In this document: piece by piece, positions 1 through 5,645 of the stretch
Position numbering within the stretch: the first letter of the stretch is position 1
Layout of the letters: the number at the start of each line of letters is the position of its first letter
Assembly: GCA_934427095.1 (NCBI GenBank)
Contig: CAKRYM010000076.1
Span: forward strand, 1-7,171
Direction: 5' to 3'
Length of the DNA: 7,171 nt
Source of the DNA: an uncultured Bacillota bacterium
GTDB lineage: Bacteria > Bacillota > Dehalobacteriia > UBA4068
Made by a program: the position numbers and the translations under genes
The notes under the pieces: generated by a model
What the model was told of the DNA's origin: nothing
The model's database searches: none
What the model saw: only the letters and a program-made list of their open reading frames with translations

Positions 1-28
1 CTCTTTTCCCTCGCTCGAGCGCTTTCTT

Positions 29-57
29 ATCATACCAAATCTTTCCCCTCTTGTCAA
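29..57 (-). promoter_or_regulatory. Strong SigA-type promoter reading out of the left edge
   Basis: Read on the - strand, TTGACA (57-52) is followed after exactly 17 bases by TATGAT (34-29), and a TG one base upstream of the -10 (TGGTATGAT) gives an extended -10. Transcription should start near position 22 and run off the left edge, so the gene it serves is not visible. A perfect 10-bp palindrome, CGCTCGAGCG (12-21), lies immediately downstream of the predicted start and could be an operator or a 5' hairpin. The hexamers and spacing are seen directly; promoter activity is inferred. Confidence 0.75.
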
Positions 58-121
58 CACCTTTTTTCTTCTTTTTTCCGCCTTTTTTCGTGGCCGAAAA
101 ATAAGGTGGGAGCATTTGGTA
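33..121. repeat. 8-bp inverted repeat TACCAAAT / ATTTGGTA
   Basis: TACCAAAT at 33-40 is matched by its exact reverse complement ATTTGGTA at 114-121, with 73 bases between. The left copy overlaps the extended -10 of the leftward promoter. The right copy overlaps a TGGTAGAAT sequence on the + strand that itself resembles an extended -10 but has no -35 hexamer at the right distance. It could be a paired regulator site around the curved DNA, or chance in AT-rich sequence. Confidence 0.35.
62..88 (-). promoter_or_regulatory. Phased A-tract UP element of the leftward promoter
   Basis: Three T6 runs on the + strand (62-67, 72-77, 83-88), which are A6 runs on the - strand, start 10 and 11 bases apart, about one helical turn. 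Relative to the predicted leftward start at about 22 they lie near -40, -50 and -61, where UP elements contact the RNA polymerase alpha subunits and where A-tract curvature is typical of very active promoters. The pattern is seen directly; the strength is inferred. Confidence 0.6.
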
Positions 122-164
122 GAATTATCCTCCCAAAAAAGGGAGGGAATATAATAATTCTCCC
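121..164. repeat. Overlapping inverted repeats, two alternative hairpins
   Basis: Hairpin A pairs CCTCCC (129-134) with GGGAGG (141-146) around an A6 loop, extended by AGAATTAT (121-128) pairing with ATAATTCT (154-161) across a 7-nt bulge. Hairpin B uses the same GGGA (141-144) plus GAAT (147-150) to pair with ATTC and TCCC (157-164), with a two-base GG bulge, and is followed by TTTT. A and B cannot form together in one transcript. No gene lies within reach upstream on the + strand, so the role is unknown: a terminator-like element, a remnant of a small repeat, or a protein site. Confidence 0.4.
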
Positions 165-328
165 TTTTGGACAAATCTCCTTTATTTTTTGAGAAAAAAT
201 TTTTCTTTTCTTCTCCTGCTTCCTTTTCCCCTAAGTAGCAGCCCTCTCAAAAAAAACTAGATGCCTATCTAAAAGCATATTACCGTTTACATAAGGAAAT
301 AATCTTCCTATTCGTCCCATTCCCCCCA

Positions 329-357
329 TTGACAAACGAAGTTTGCTCCCCTATAAT
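329..357 (+). promoter_or_regulatory. guaB promoter, perfect SigA consensus
   Basis: TTGACA (329-334) and TATAAT (352-357) are separated by exactly 17 bases, an unmodified housekeeping sigma consensus. Transcription should start near 363-366, giving a leader of roughly 150 nt before guaB. The spacer region carries a 5-bp inverted repeat, CAAAC-GAA-GTTTG (333-345), which overlaps the -35 end and is well placed for a repressor. It has a loose resemblance to the Bacillus PurR box, which I treat as weak. The hexamers are seen directly; regulation is inferred. Confidence 0.85.
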
Positions 358-373
358 ATTGTGTTAATCTCTT

Positions 374-436
374 GGAAAAATTCTGCTCTTTTTCGACAGT
401 TCCCTTTATCCTCACCTATTTGGAGCAGGAGTTTCC
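374..436 (+). promoter_or_regulatory. Stem-loop in the guaB 5' leader
   Basis: TTCTGCTC (381-388) can pair with GAGCAGGA (423-430), eight pairs including one G-U. The stem extends through AAA (377-379) with TTT (432-434) and GG (374-375) with CC (435-436), broken by one mismatch and one bulged A. The 34-nt loop contains TCCTCA (409-414), which is complementary to TGAGGA (500-505) in the guaB Shine-Dalgarno. There is no T-run after the stem, so it is not an intrinsic terminator. It matches no riboswitch class I recognise. Confidence 0.4.
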
Positions 437-500
437 CTAAAAAACAAGAATTCTATGTTATTCGGCTTACGTTTCAGCTTACCCTAAACACAAATCCCCT

Positions 501-507
501 GAGGAGG
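501..507 (+). promoter_or_regulatory. guaB ribosome binding site
   Basis: GAGGAGG lies 7 nt before the ATG at 515, an almost ideal Shine-Dalgarno and spacing. This fixes the guaB start. Confidence 0.9.
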
Positions 508-514
508 AACGGTC

Positions 515-2026
515 ATGGCTTACTATTATAATGAAGCTTCCCACACTTTTAGCGAATATCTTTTGGTTCCCGGTTATTCTTCTGCGGAATGTATCCCTTC
601 CGCTGTTTCCCTGAAAACCCCGCTGGTGCGCTACCGCCCCGATGAGGAAGAATGCCCCTTACAGCTAAACATCCCCATGGTTTCCGCTATTATGCAGGCA
701 GTTTCCGATGACAAAATGGCCGTTGCCCTGGCCAAGGAAGGCGGCATCAGCTTTATCTTTGTTTCCCAATCCATTGAATCCCAAGCGGAAATGGTGCGCA
801 GGGTAAAAAATTACAAAGCGGGCTTCGTGGTAAGCGATTCCAATTTACGGCCTGATTCCACCCTGGCTGATGTATTGGCTTTAAAACAAGTAGCTGGGCA
901 TTCCACCATGGCCGTCACTGAGGACGGTACCCCCAATGGCAAAATGGTGGGCTTAGTGACCAGCCGAGATTACCGGGTCAGCCGGATGAATCAGGACACC
1001 CCGGTCCGGGAATTCATGACCCCCATGGACAGGCTGATTTATGGTGAAGAAGGCATTAGCCTTTCCGAAGCAAATGACATGATTTGGGAGCATAAGCTGA
1101 ACGCTTTGCCCATCCTGACCAAGGATGGCCGCTTGAGCGCCTTTGTGTTCCGCAAGGATTACGACGCCCACAAAGAACAGCCTCTGGAGCTGCTGGATGA
1201 TCAGAAACGCTATATTGTGGGGGCTGGCGTCAATACCCGGGATTATGAAGAGCGAATCCCCGCTCTCTTGGACGCAGGTGCCAATGTATTGTGCATCGAC
1301 AGCTCCGAAGGGTACAGCGAATGGCAAAAACGCACTTTGGACTTTGTCCGCAAAAACTATGGGGACAGCGTAAAAATCGGCGCCGGCAACGTAGTAGACG
1401 GCGATGGGTTCCGTTTCCTGGCCGAAGCTGGCGCGGACTTCATCAAAGTAGGGATTGGCGGCGGTTCCATCTGCATCACCCGGGAAACCAAGGGTATCGG
1501 CCGCGGCCAGGCCACCGCGCTGATTGACGTGGCCAAAGCCCGGGACGAATATTTTAAAGAAACCGGGATTTATGTGCCCATCTGCACGGACGGCGGTATT
1601 GTGTATGACTATCATCTGACCTTGGCCATGGCCATGGGTGCGGATTTCGCCATGTTGGGCCGTTATTTCTCCCGCTTTGACGAAAGCCCCACGGCCAAAG
1701 TCCTGGTCAACGGGAGCTATATGAAGGAATACTGGGGCGAAGGTAGCGCCAGAGCCAGAAACTGGCAGCGTTATGATTTAGGCGGCAGCAGCAAGCTGAG
1801 CTTTGAAGAAGGGGTGGATAGCTATGTCCCCTATGCCGGTAGCTTGCATGACAACCTGGAAGCGACCCTGGCCAAGATCCGTTCCACCATGTGCAACTGC
1901 GGTGCCCTGAACATCAACGAATTAAGAGAAAAAGCCAAGCTGACCCTGGTCAGCTCGGTCAGCATCGTAGAAGGTAGCGCCCACGACGTACTCCTGAAAG
2001 ATCAGGCCCATGCCACCAGCCGTTAA
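515..2026 (+). CDS. guaB: Inosine-5'-monophosphate dehydrogenase
   Basis: Cytosolic enzyme oxidising IMP to XMP with NAD+, the rate-limiting step to GMP. The 503-aa protein is complete. A TIM barrel is split by a CBS pair (Bateman domain, roughly residues 105-220). The active-site loop GIGGGSIC (313-320) carries the catalytic Cys320. IDSS (261-264) is the NAD-side Asp motif, CTDGG (357-361) binds the IMP ribose, and the flap RARNWQRY (413-420) ends in the Arg419-Tyr420 pair that activates water. The loop and flap differ from the usual bacterial GIGPGSICTTR and DRYFQ forms. They match, as I recall it, the Tritrichomonas foetus enzyme, which has the same length and a catalytic Cys319. Lys311 and Glu432 match the residues linked to mycophenolate insensitivity in that enzyme. 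The gene appears monocistronic, with its own promoter and terminator and no guaA beside it. Confidence 0.97.
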   Translation: MAYYYNEASHTFSEYLLVPGYSSAECIPSAVSLKTPLVRYRPDEEECPLQLNIPMVSAIMQAVSDDKMAVALAKEGGISFIFVSQSIESQAEMVRRVKNYKAGFVVSDSNLRPDSTLADVLALKQVAGHSTMAVTEDGTPNGKMVGLVTSRDYRVSRMNQDTPVREFMTPMDRLIYGEEGISLSEANDMIWEHKLNALPILTKDGRLSAFVFRKDYDAHKEQPLELLDDQKRYIVGAGVNTRDYEERIPALLDAGANVLCIDSSEGYSEWQKRTLDFVRKNYGDSVKIGAGNVVDGDGFRFLAEAGADFIKVGIGGGSICITRETKGIGRGQATALIDVAKARDEYFKETGIYVPICTDGGIVYDYHLTLAMAMGADFAMLGRYFSRFDESPTAKVLVNGSYMKEYWGEGSARARNWQRYDLGGSSKLSFEEGVDSYVPYAGSLHDNLEATLAKIRSTMCNCGALNINELREKAKLTLVSSVSIVEGSAHDVLLKDQAHATSR

Positions 2027-2050
2027 ACGCTCCTTTCTTAACGAAGAAAA

Positions 2051-2079
2051 CAAACACCTGCCCTTCGGGCAGGTGTTTT
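2051..2079. terminator. Bidirectional intrinsic terminator between guaB and the aro operon
   Basis: A perfect 12-bp stem (2052-2063 with 2067-2078) closes a 3-nt loop, with a GC-rich upper part and an A/T base. On the + strand it ends in TTTT, 26 nt after the guaB stop codon. On the - strand it is followed by a T-rich tail with a TTTGTTTTCTT core, 17 nt after the stop of the DAHP synthase gene. The two genes converge with only 69 bases between them, so one hairpin most likely ends both transcripts. Confidence 0.9.
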
Positions 2080-2095
2080 GCATTCTGAGATTAAT

Positions 2096-3124
2096 TTAGC
2101 GCTGATCCGCCAATTCTTTGATCAGTTTCTCGGTTTTTTCCCAGCCCAGGCAAGGGTCGGTGATGGATTGGCCGTAAACGCCGCCATCCGGTTTCTGATT
2201 CCCGTCTACCAGATAAGATTCAATCATCAGGCCTTTGACCAAGCGATGAATATCCTGGGAATGGCGGCAGCTATGCATAATTTCCTTGGCAATACGGGGC
2301 TGTTCCTCCCATTGTTTACCGGAATTATTATGATTGGTATCCACAATCACGCCGGGGTTTTGTAAACTGCTCTTGGCATACAACTCGCACAACAGCTGCA
2401 AATCCTCATAATGATAATTGGGGATAGAGCGGCCATGTTTATTGGCTGCGCCCCGCAAAATCGCATGGGCCAAGGGATTCCCCTTGCTATGCACTTCCCA
2501 ACTGGAATAAACAAAGGTGTGGGGATGCTGGGCGGCGGTAATCGAATTCATCATCACGGACAAATCCCCGCCCGTGGGATTTTTCATGCCTGTAGGAATG
2601 TCCAAACCGCTGGCCGTTAACCGGTGCAGCTGGTTTTCCACAGAGCGAGCGCCCACGGCCACATAGGAAAGAACATCGGAAAGATAATGATGGTTTTCCG
2701 GATAAAGCATTTCATCTGCACAGGAAAAGCCTGTCTGCTCCAGGGCGCGCATATGCATTTTGCGAATGGCGATCAGGCCTTTCAGCATATCCGGGGAAGC
2801 GTTAGGATCAGGCTGATGGAGCATACCTTTGTAGCCATCCCCGGTGGTGCGGGGTTTATTGGTATAAATGCGCGGGACGATGAAAATTTTGTCCTTTACT
2901 TCCTCCTGGACTTTGCGCAGGCGGCTGATATATTCTAGCACCGCGTCCTCTCGATCCGCAGAGCAGGGGCCGATAATTAATACCAACCGGTCGTCTTCCC
3001 CAGTAAAAATTTTGGCCAAAGCTTGGTCTGTTGCTTTTTTTTGTTGGGCCAGCGCCTCGGAAATCGGGTACATATCCTTGATCACTTGCGGCGTGGGCAA
3101 TTTGCGTTTGAATTCCATGTTCAT
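2096..3124 (-). CDS. aroF: 3-deoxy-7-phosphoheptulonate (DAHP) synthase, class I AroF/G/H type
   Basis: Condenses phosphoenolpyruvate with erythrose 4-phosphate, the first step of the shikimate pathway, in the cytosol. The 342-aa protein is full length for the class I alpha (E. coli AroF/G/H-like) family. Visible motifs are IGPCS (51-55), KPRTT (90-94), GARSVENQ (158-165), DTNHNNSGK (262-270), MIESYL (300-305) and SITDPCLGW (320-328). Metal ligands by family alignment are Cys54, His265, Glu302 and Asp323. Pro142 and Ser172 match positions tied to feedback inhibition in AroG, so allosteric control is plausible, but the effector cannot be read from sequence. It is last in the operon and its ATG overlaps the tyrA stop as ATGA. 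AGGAAG 9 nt upstream favours this start over the in-frame ATG two codons later. The symbol aroF is chosen because of the tyrA neighbour and is not certain among aroF/G/H. Confidence 0.95.
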   Translation of the reverse strand: MNMEFKRKLPTPQVIKDMYPISEALAQQKKATDQALAKIFTGEDDRLVLIIGPCSADREDAVLEYISRLRKVQEEVKDKIFIVPRIYTNKPRTTGDGYKGMLHQPDPNASPDMLKGLIAIRKMHMRALEQTGFSCADEMLYPENHHYLSDVLSYVAVGARSVENQLHRLTASGLDIPTGMKNPTGGDLSVMMNSITAAQHPHTFVYSSWEVHSKGNPLAHAILRGAANKHGRSIPNYHYEDLQLLCELYAKSSLQNPGVIVDTNHNNSGKQWEEQPRIAKEIMHSCRHSQDIHRLVKGLMIESYLVDGNQKPDGGVYGQSITDPCLGWEKTEKLIKELADQR

Positions 3125-3999
3125 TTTTCTGTACTTCCTTTTTTGGGTTGATCAAAATAGGTTCTGCGCTTTGTGGAAAGACGCATCATTTCCCGGATTT
3201 TTTCTGTGTTTTCCTGGACAATGGCTTCTTTTAATTCCTGAAAACGCTGGGCAAACAAATCCATTTGCTGTAATAGCTCCGCTTTGTTCAGCAAAAACAG
3301 CTCGCTCCACATCTCATCATTGATTTTGGCAATACGGGTCAAATCTCGGAAAGAGTCCCCGGTATATTCCGCCAAGTGCTGAGAATCCTTGCACACCATC
3401 AACGATACGGCGATGCAATGGGTCAACTGGGACAAAAAGCCGATCATCTCATCATGTTCCGCCGGAGAAAGAGTGGCGATGGTCCGAAAGCCCAGCACTT
3501 CCCCTAATTTCCGGCAAATGGCAATGGCGGCGGCCGTATTCTTTTCCGTTGGGGTGATGAGATAATTGGCACCCTGGAAAATCTCTTTCCTGGCGTTTTC
3601 CACGCCACTTAGCTCCCGGCCAGCCATGGGATGAGCGCCGATATATTCCAAATCTTCTCTCAGCATGGCCTGAACCCGATACACCACGCTGGTTTTTACC
3701 CCGGTCACATCCGTAAGCAAGGCCCCAGGCCGGATAAAAGACTGATATTGCTCTAGCCACTGGAAAAAGGTGTGGGGATACAGGGCGAACACCAGCAGGT
3801 CAAATTGGCGGACATACGCCTCCGTCACCTGGCTAACGCCATGGGTGATCAGGCCATGGTCCAAGGCATAGCGGATAGAAGCCGGGTTGTTATCCACTGC
3901 CCCTACGGTATAGCCTTGATCCGTCAAGGCTTGGGCATAGCTACCCCCCATGAGCCCTAGACCTACAATCAAAATTTTTGTGCTCTGATTAAACTCCAT
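3121..3999 (-). CDS. tyrA: Prephenate dehydrogenase (monofunctional)
   Basis: Oxidatively decarboxylates prephenate to 4-hydroxyphenylpyruvate with NAD(P)+, the tyrosine branch after chorismate mutase. The 292-aa protein has an N-terminal Rossmann fold with GLGLMGGS (13-20) and DVTGVK (97-102). The catalytic segment GAHPMAGRE (121-129) contains His123. The helical C-terminal half has SPAEHDEMIGFLSQLTH (178-194) and GDSFRDLTRIA (214-224). There is neither a fused chorismate mutase nor a C-terminal ACT domain; the Bacillus enzyme carries an ACT domain and is longer. The chorismate mutase partner is not in the window. GGAG lies 7 nt before the ATG, inside the end of aroA, and the genes overlap by 11 nt. 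Acceptance of arogenate instead of prephenate cannot be excluded from sequence. Confidence 0.93.
   Translation of the reverse strand: MEFNQSTKILIVGLGLMGGSYAQALTDQGYTVGAVDNNPASIRYALDHGLITHGVSQVTEAYVRQFDLLVFALYPHTFFQWLEQYQSFIRPGALLTDVTGVKTSVVYRVQAMLREDLEYIGAHPMAGRELSGVENARKEIFQGANYLITPTEKNTAAAIAICRKLGEVLGFRTIATLSPAEHDEMIGFLSQLTHCIAVSLMVCKDSQHLAEYTGDSFRDLTRIAKINDEMWSELFLLNKAELLQQMDLFAQRFQELKEAIVQENTEKIREMMRLSTKRRTYFDQPKKGSTEK
3134..3139 (-). promoter_or_regulatory. Ribosome binding site of the DAHP synthase gene
   Basis: AGGAAG on the - strand lies within the end of tyrA, 9 nt from the ATG at 3124 and 15 nt from the next in-frame ATG at 3118. This decides for the upstream start and the ATGA overlap. 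Confidence 0.65.
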
Positions 4000-5206
4000 A
4001 TTCGATCTCCAATCCCAAATCCTGCAAGATTTGGAAAAAATTTGGGAAACTTTTTTCTACTGCTTCTCCGTCCGTGATGGTGGCCCCGGTTAAGGTAGCT
4101 AACACAGCCAGCGCCATAACAATACGGTGATCGTTATGGCCGCAAAGAATTTCCTTTGGCTTTTGCAGGCCCCCTGGGGGGACAATCACTTCGTTTTCTT
4201 GAATGTCCAGACAAAGGCCGAATTTCCTTAATTCTTCTGCCATGGCCTGAGCCCTGTCGCTTTCCTTGATCTTAAGCCTGCGGGTACCCAGGAAATGGCC
4301 GCCTGCCTTGGCTGCGGCAAAGGCAAAGAGAATGGGCGCTAAATCCGGGCAGGAAGAAAGGTTGATGGGGGTCCCCCCCCCATTCGGGCTGCTTAATTCC
4401 TGGAACAAAGCGGGGGCGATTTTATCCCCCTGTAAACTCTGGGGATTAAGACCCGTGACCGTTACCGCATTTCCCAAAGCCTCTAAGGCCAAGAAAAAGG
4501 CGGCGTTGGACCAATCCCCTTCCACCTGGATTTCCCTGGGTTGATAGGTTTGCGCGCCAGGAATTCGGAAGGTATAGGGGGCGATTTCCTCCACCTGTAC
4601 CCCAAAAAGAGCCAGAGCCGCAATGGTGATGCGGAAATAGGCCTCGCTTTCTACTGGAGGTAGGACACGCAAAAGGCTTTCTCCCTTTAACAAAGGCAAG
4701 GCGAACAATAAACCGCTAACAAATTGGCTGCTCACATCCCCGGGCAGGATATATTCCCCGGGCAGAAGCTCCCCCTGCACCATCAGGGCGCCGTTTTTCT
4801 TTCGGATGGCAATTCCCTTTTGGGCGAAGAGACTTTCATATACTCCCACGCCCCGCTCCAACAAACGCGAGCTGCCCGTAAAACGGCCGCCCTCTAAGCA
4901 AGCCAAAGCCAGGGGAATGAAAAACCGCAGGGTACTGCCGCTTTCCCGGCAAGGGAAATCGCCTATGCCTTGCGGCGGCGTATTGCCGCCCCGAAGCAAA
5001 AGGCATGTTTCTTTTTCCGTATCCGTAGCACCTAAGGCACGAATACAGTCTAAGGTAGCCAGGATATCCTGGCTTTTGGCAATGCCTTTGACCAGGCTTT
5101 CCCCTTTAGCCAAAGCCGCGCAAATCAGTAAGCGGTGAGCATAGCTTTTGGAAGGGGGCGCTACAACCTGGCCTTTTGCCTGACCCGGTTTAATCCTGAT
5201 GTTCAT
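3989..5206 (-). CDS. aroA: 3-phosphoshikimate 1-carboxyvinyltransferase (EPSP synthase)
   Basis: Transfers enolpyruvyl from PEP to shikimate 3-phosphate. The 405-aa protein is complete; the family is usually about 425-450 aa, so it is on the short side. Motifs in order: PPSKSYAHR (17-25, with Lys20 and Arg25), ESGSTLRF (88-95), DVSSQF (157-162), CPDLAP (286-291, catalytic Asp288), LKIKESDR (311-318, with Lys314, Glu315 and Arg318), GHNDHRIVMA (356-365, Arg361) and EKSFPNF (384-390, Lys385). The PEP-loop sequence ESGSTLRF differs from the GNAGTAMRP of E. coli, with Phe at the position of Pro101. Codons 276-278 are a run of nine G. AGGAG lies 6 nt before the ATG, and the start overlaps the aroQ end by 17 nt. 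Confidence 0.96.
   Translation of the reverse strand: MNIRIKPGQAKGQVVAPPSKSYAHRLLICAALAKGESLVKGIAKSQDILATLDCIRALGATDTEKETCLLLRGGNTPPQGIGDFPCRESGSTLRFFIPLALACLEGGRFTGSSRLLERGVGVYESLFAQKGIAIRKKNGALMVQGELLPGEYILPGDVSSQFVSGLLFALPLLKGESLLRVLPPVESEAYFRITIAALALFGVQVEEIAPYTFRIPGAQTYQPREIQVEGDWSNAAFFLALEALGNAVTVTGLNPQSLQGDKIAPALFQELSSPNGGGTPINLSSCPDLAPILFAFAAAKAGGHFLGTRRLKIKESDRAQAMAEELRKFGLCLDIQENEVIVPPGGLQKPKEILCGHNDHRIVMALAVLATLTGATITDGEAVEKSFPNFFQILQDLGLEIEYGV
4373..4381 (-). repeat. Nine-base G homopolymer inside aroA
   Basis: On the coding strand nine consecutive G residues encode Gly276-Gly278, followed directly by ACCCCC. A similar but shorter C/G block (CCCCC-T-GGGGGG on the + strand) lies at 4170-4181 in the same gene. 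Such tracts are prone to replication slippage and sequencing length errors. The frame is intact here. Confidence 0.85.
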
Positions 5207-5645
5207 GGTGTTCTCCTACATACTGTTGTAAAGCATCCATAGCCTGGGTATAGCCGGCCAAACCCTGACCGCTGATGGTTTTGATCACCGCCTGCCGGAT
5301 ATAGCTGATTTGGCGGAAATCCTCCCGCTGGCTGACGTCGCTGATATGCACCTCCACCGTGGGGATACCCACGGCTTTCACCGCGTCCAAAATGGCCACG
5401 CTGGTATGGGTATAGGCAGCGGGGTTAAAGACAATGCCGTCTATGTCCTGAAAATAGGCTTGCTGAATGGCATCCACCAAAGCACCTTCATGATTGGATT
5501 GGTAAACCTCCACCTGCACGCCTATGGTTTCCGCATAGCTTTGCACCAAATTGACCAAGTCCTGATAGGTTTGGCGACCGTAAAGCGCCGGCTCCCGTAT
5601 GCCTAAAAAATTCAAATTGGGGCCGTTCAAGATTAGGAATTTCAT
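5190..5645 (-). CDS. aroQ: 3-dehydroquinate dehydratase, type II
   Basis: Removes water from 3-dehydroquinate to give 3-dehydroshikimate. The 151-aa protein is full length for the small dodecameric type II family and unrelated to type I AroD. Visible residues include GPNLNFLG (8-15), Arg17, catalytic Tyr22 in ALYGRQ, FNPAAYTHTSVA (73-84, with Asn74 and His80), VEVHISD (97-103, with Glu98 and His100) and Arg107/Arg111 in QREDFR. The family normally has Asn where Asp103 stands. The start is the ATG at 5645, whose ATGA overlaps the stop of the upstream fusion gene and which has AAGGAG 8 nt before it. A longer in-frame reading adds 27 residues with no family similarity. The acidic, His-rich tail (GEHHEHQD) overlaps aroA by 17 nt. 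Confidence 0.96.
   Translation of the reverse strand: MKFLILNGPNLNFLGIREPALYGRQTYQDLVNLVQSYAETIGVQVEVYQSNHEGALVDAIQQAYFQDIDGIVFNPAAYTHTSVAILDAVKAVGIPTVEVHISDVSQREDFRQISYIRQAVIKTISGQGLAGYTQAMDALQQYVGEHHEHQD

Larger units (their letters stand above)
58..328. other. Non-coding intergenic spacer between divergent promoters
   Basis: No open frame here has a ribosome binding site or recognisable protein. The + strand is pyrimidine-rich, with an unbroken pyrimidine run at 200-217 that continues after one G to 232. Besides the A-tracts and the repeats at 121-164 there are small hairpins, TAGAT-GCCT-ATCTA at 258-271 and AGGAA-N6-TTCCT at 294-309, neither followed by a T-run. I see no tRNA, no known riboswitch class and no transposon ends. 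Confidence 0.6.

Noticed and set aside
364..514. Purine riboswitch in the guaB leader
   Set aside because: The conserved core, including the TTTCTACC-type junction and paired loops of the xpt family, is absent.
343..531. 62-codon open frame on the + strand before guaB
   Set aside because: It begins at a non-ATG codon inside the guaB promoter spacer, upstream of the predicted transcript start, has no ribosome binding site and runs into guaB out of frame.
953..1615. 220-codon open frame on the - strand within guaB
   Set aside because: It lies wholly antisense to a clear IMP dehydrogenase, has no recognisable family motif, and is explained by the codon pattern of the + strand gene.
2868..3323. 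151-codon open frame on the + strand across tyrA and the DAHP synthase gene
   Set aside because: It is antisense to two well-supported genes and shows no domain or ribosome binding site.
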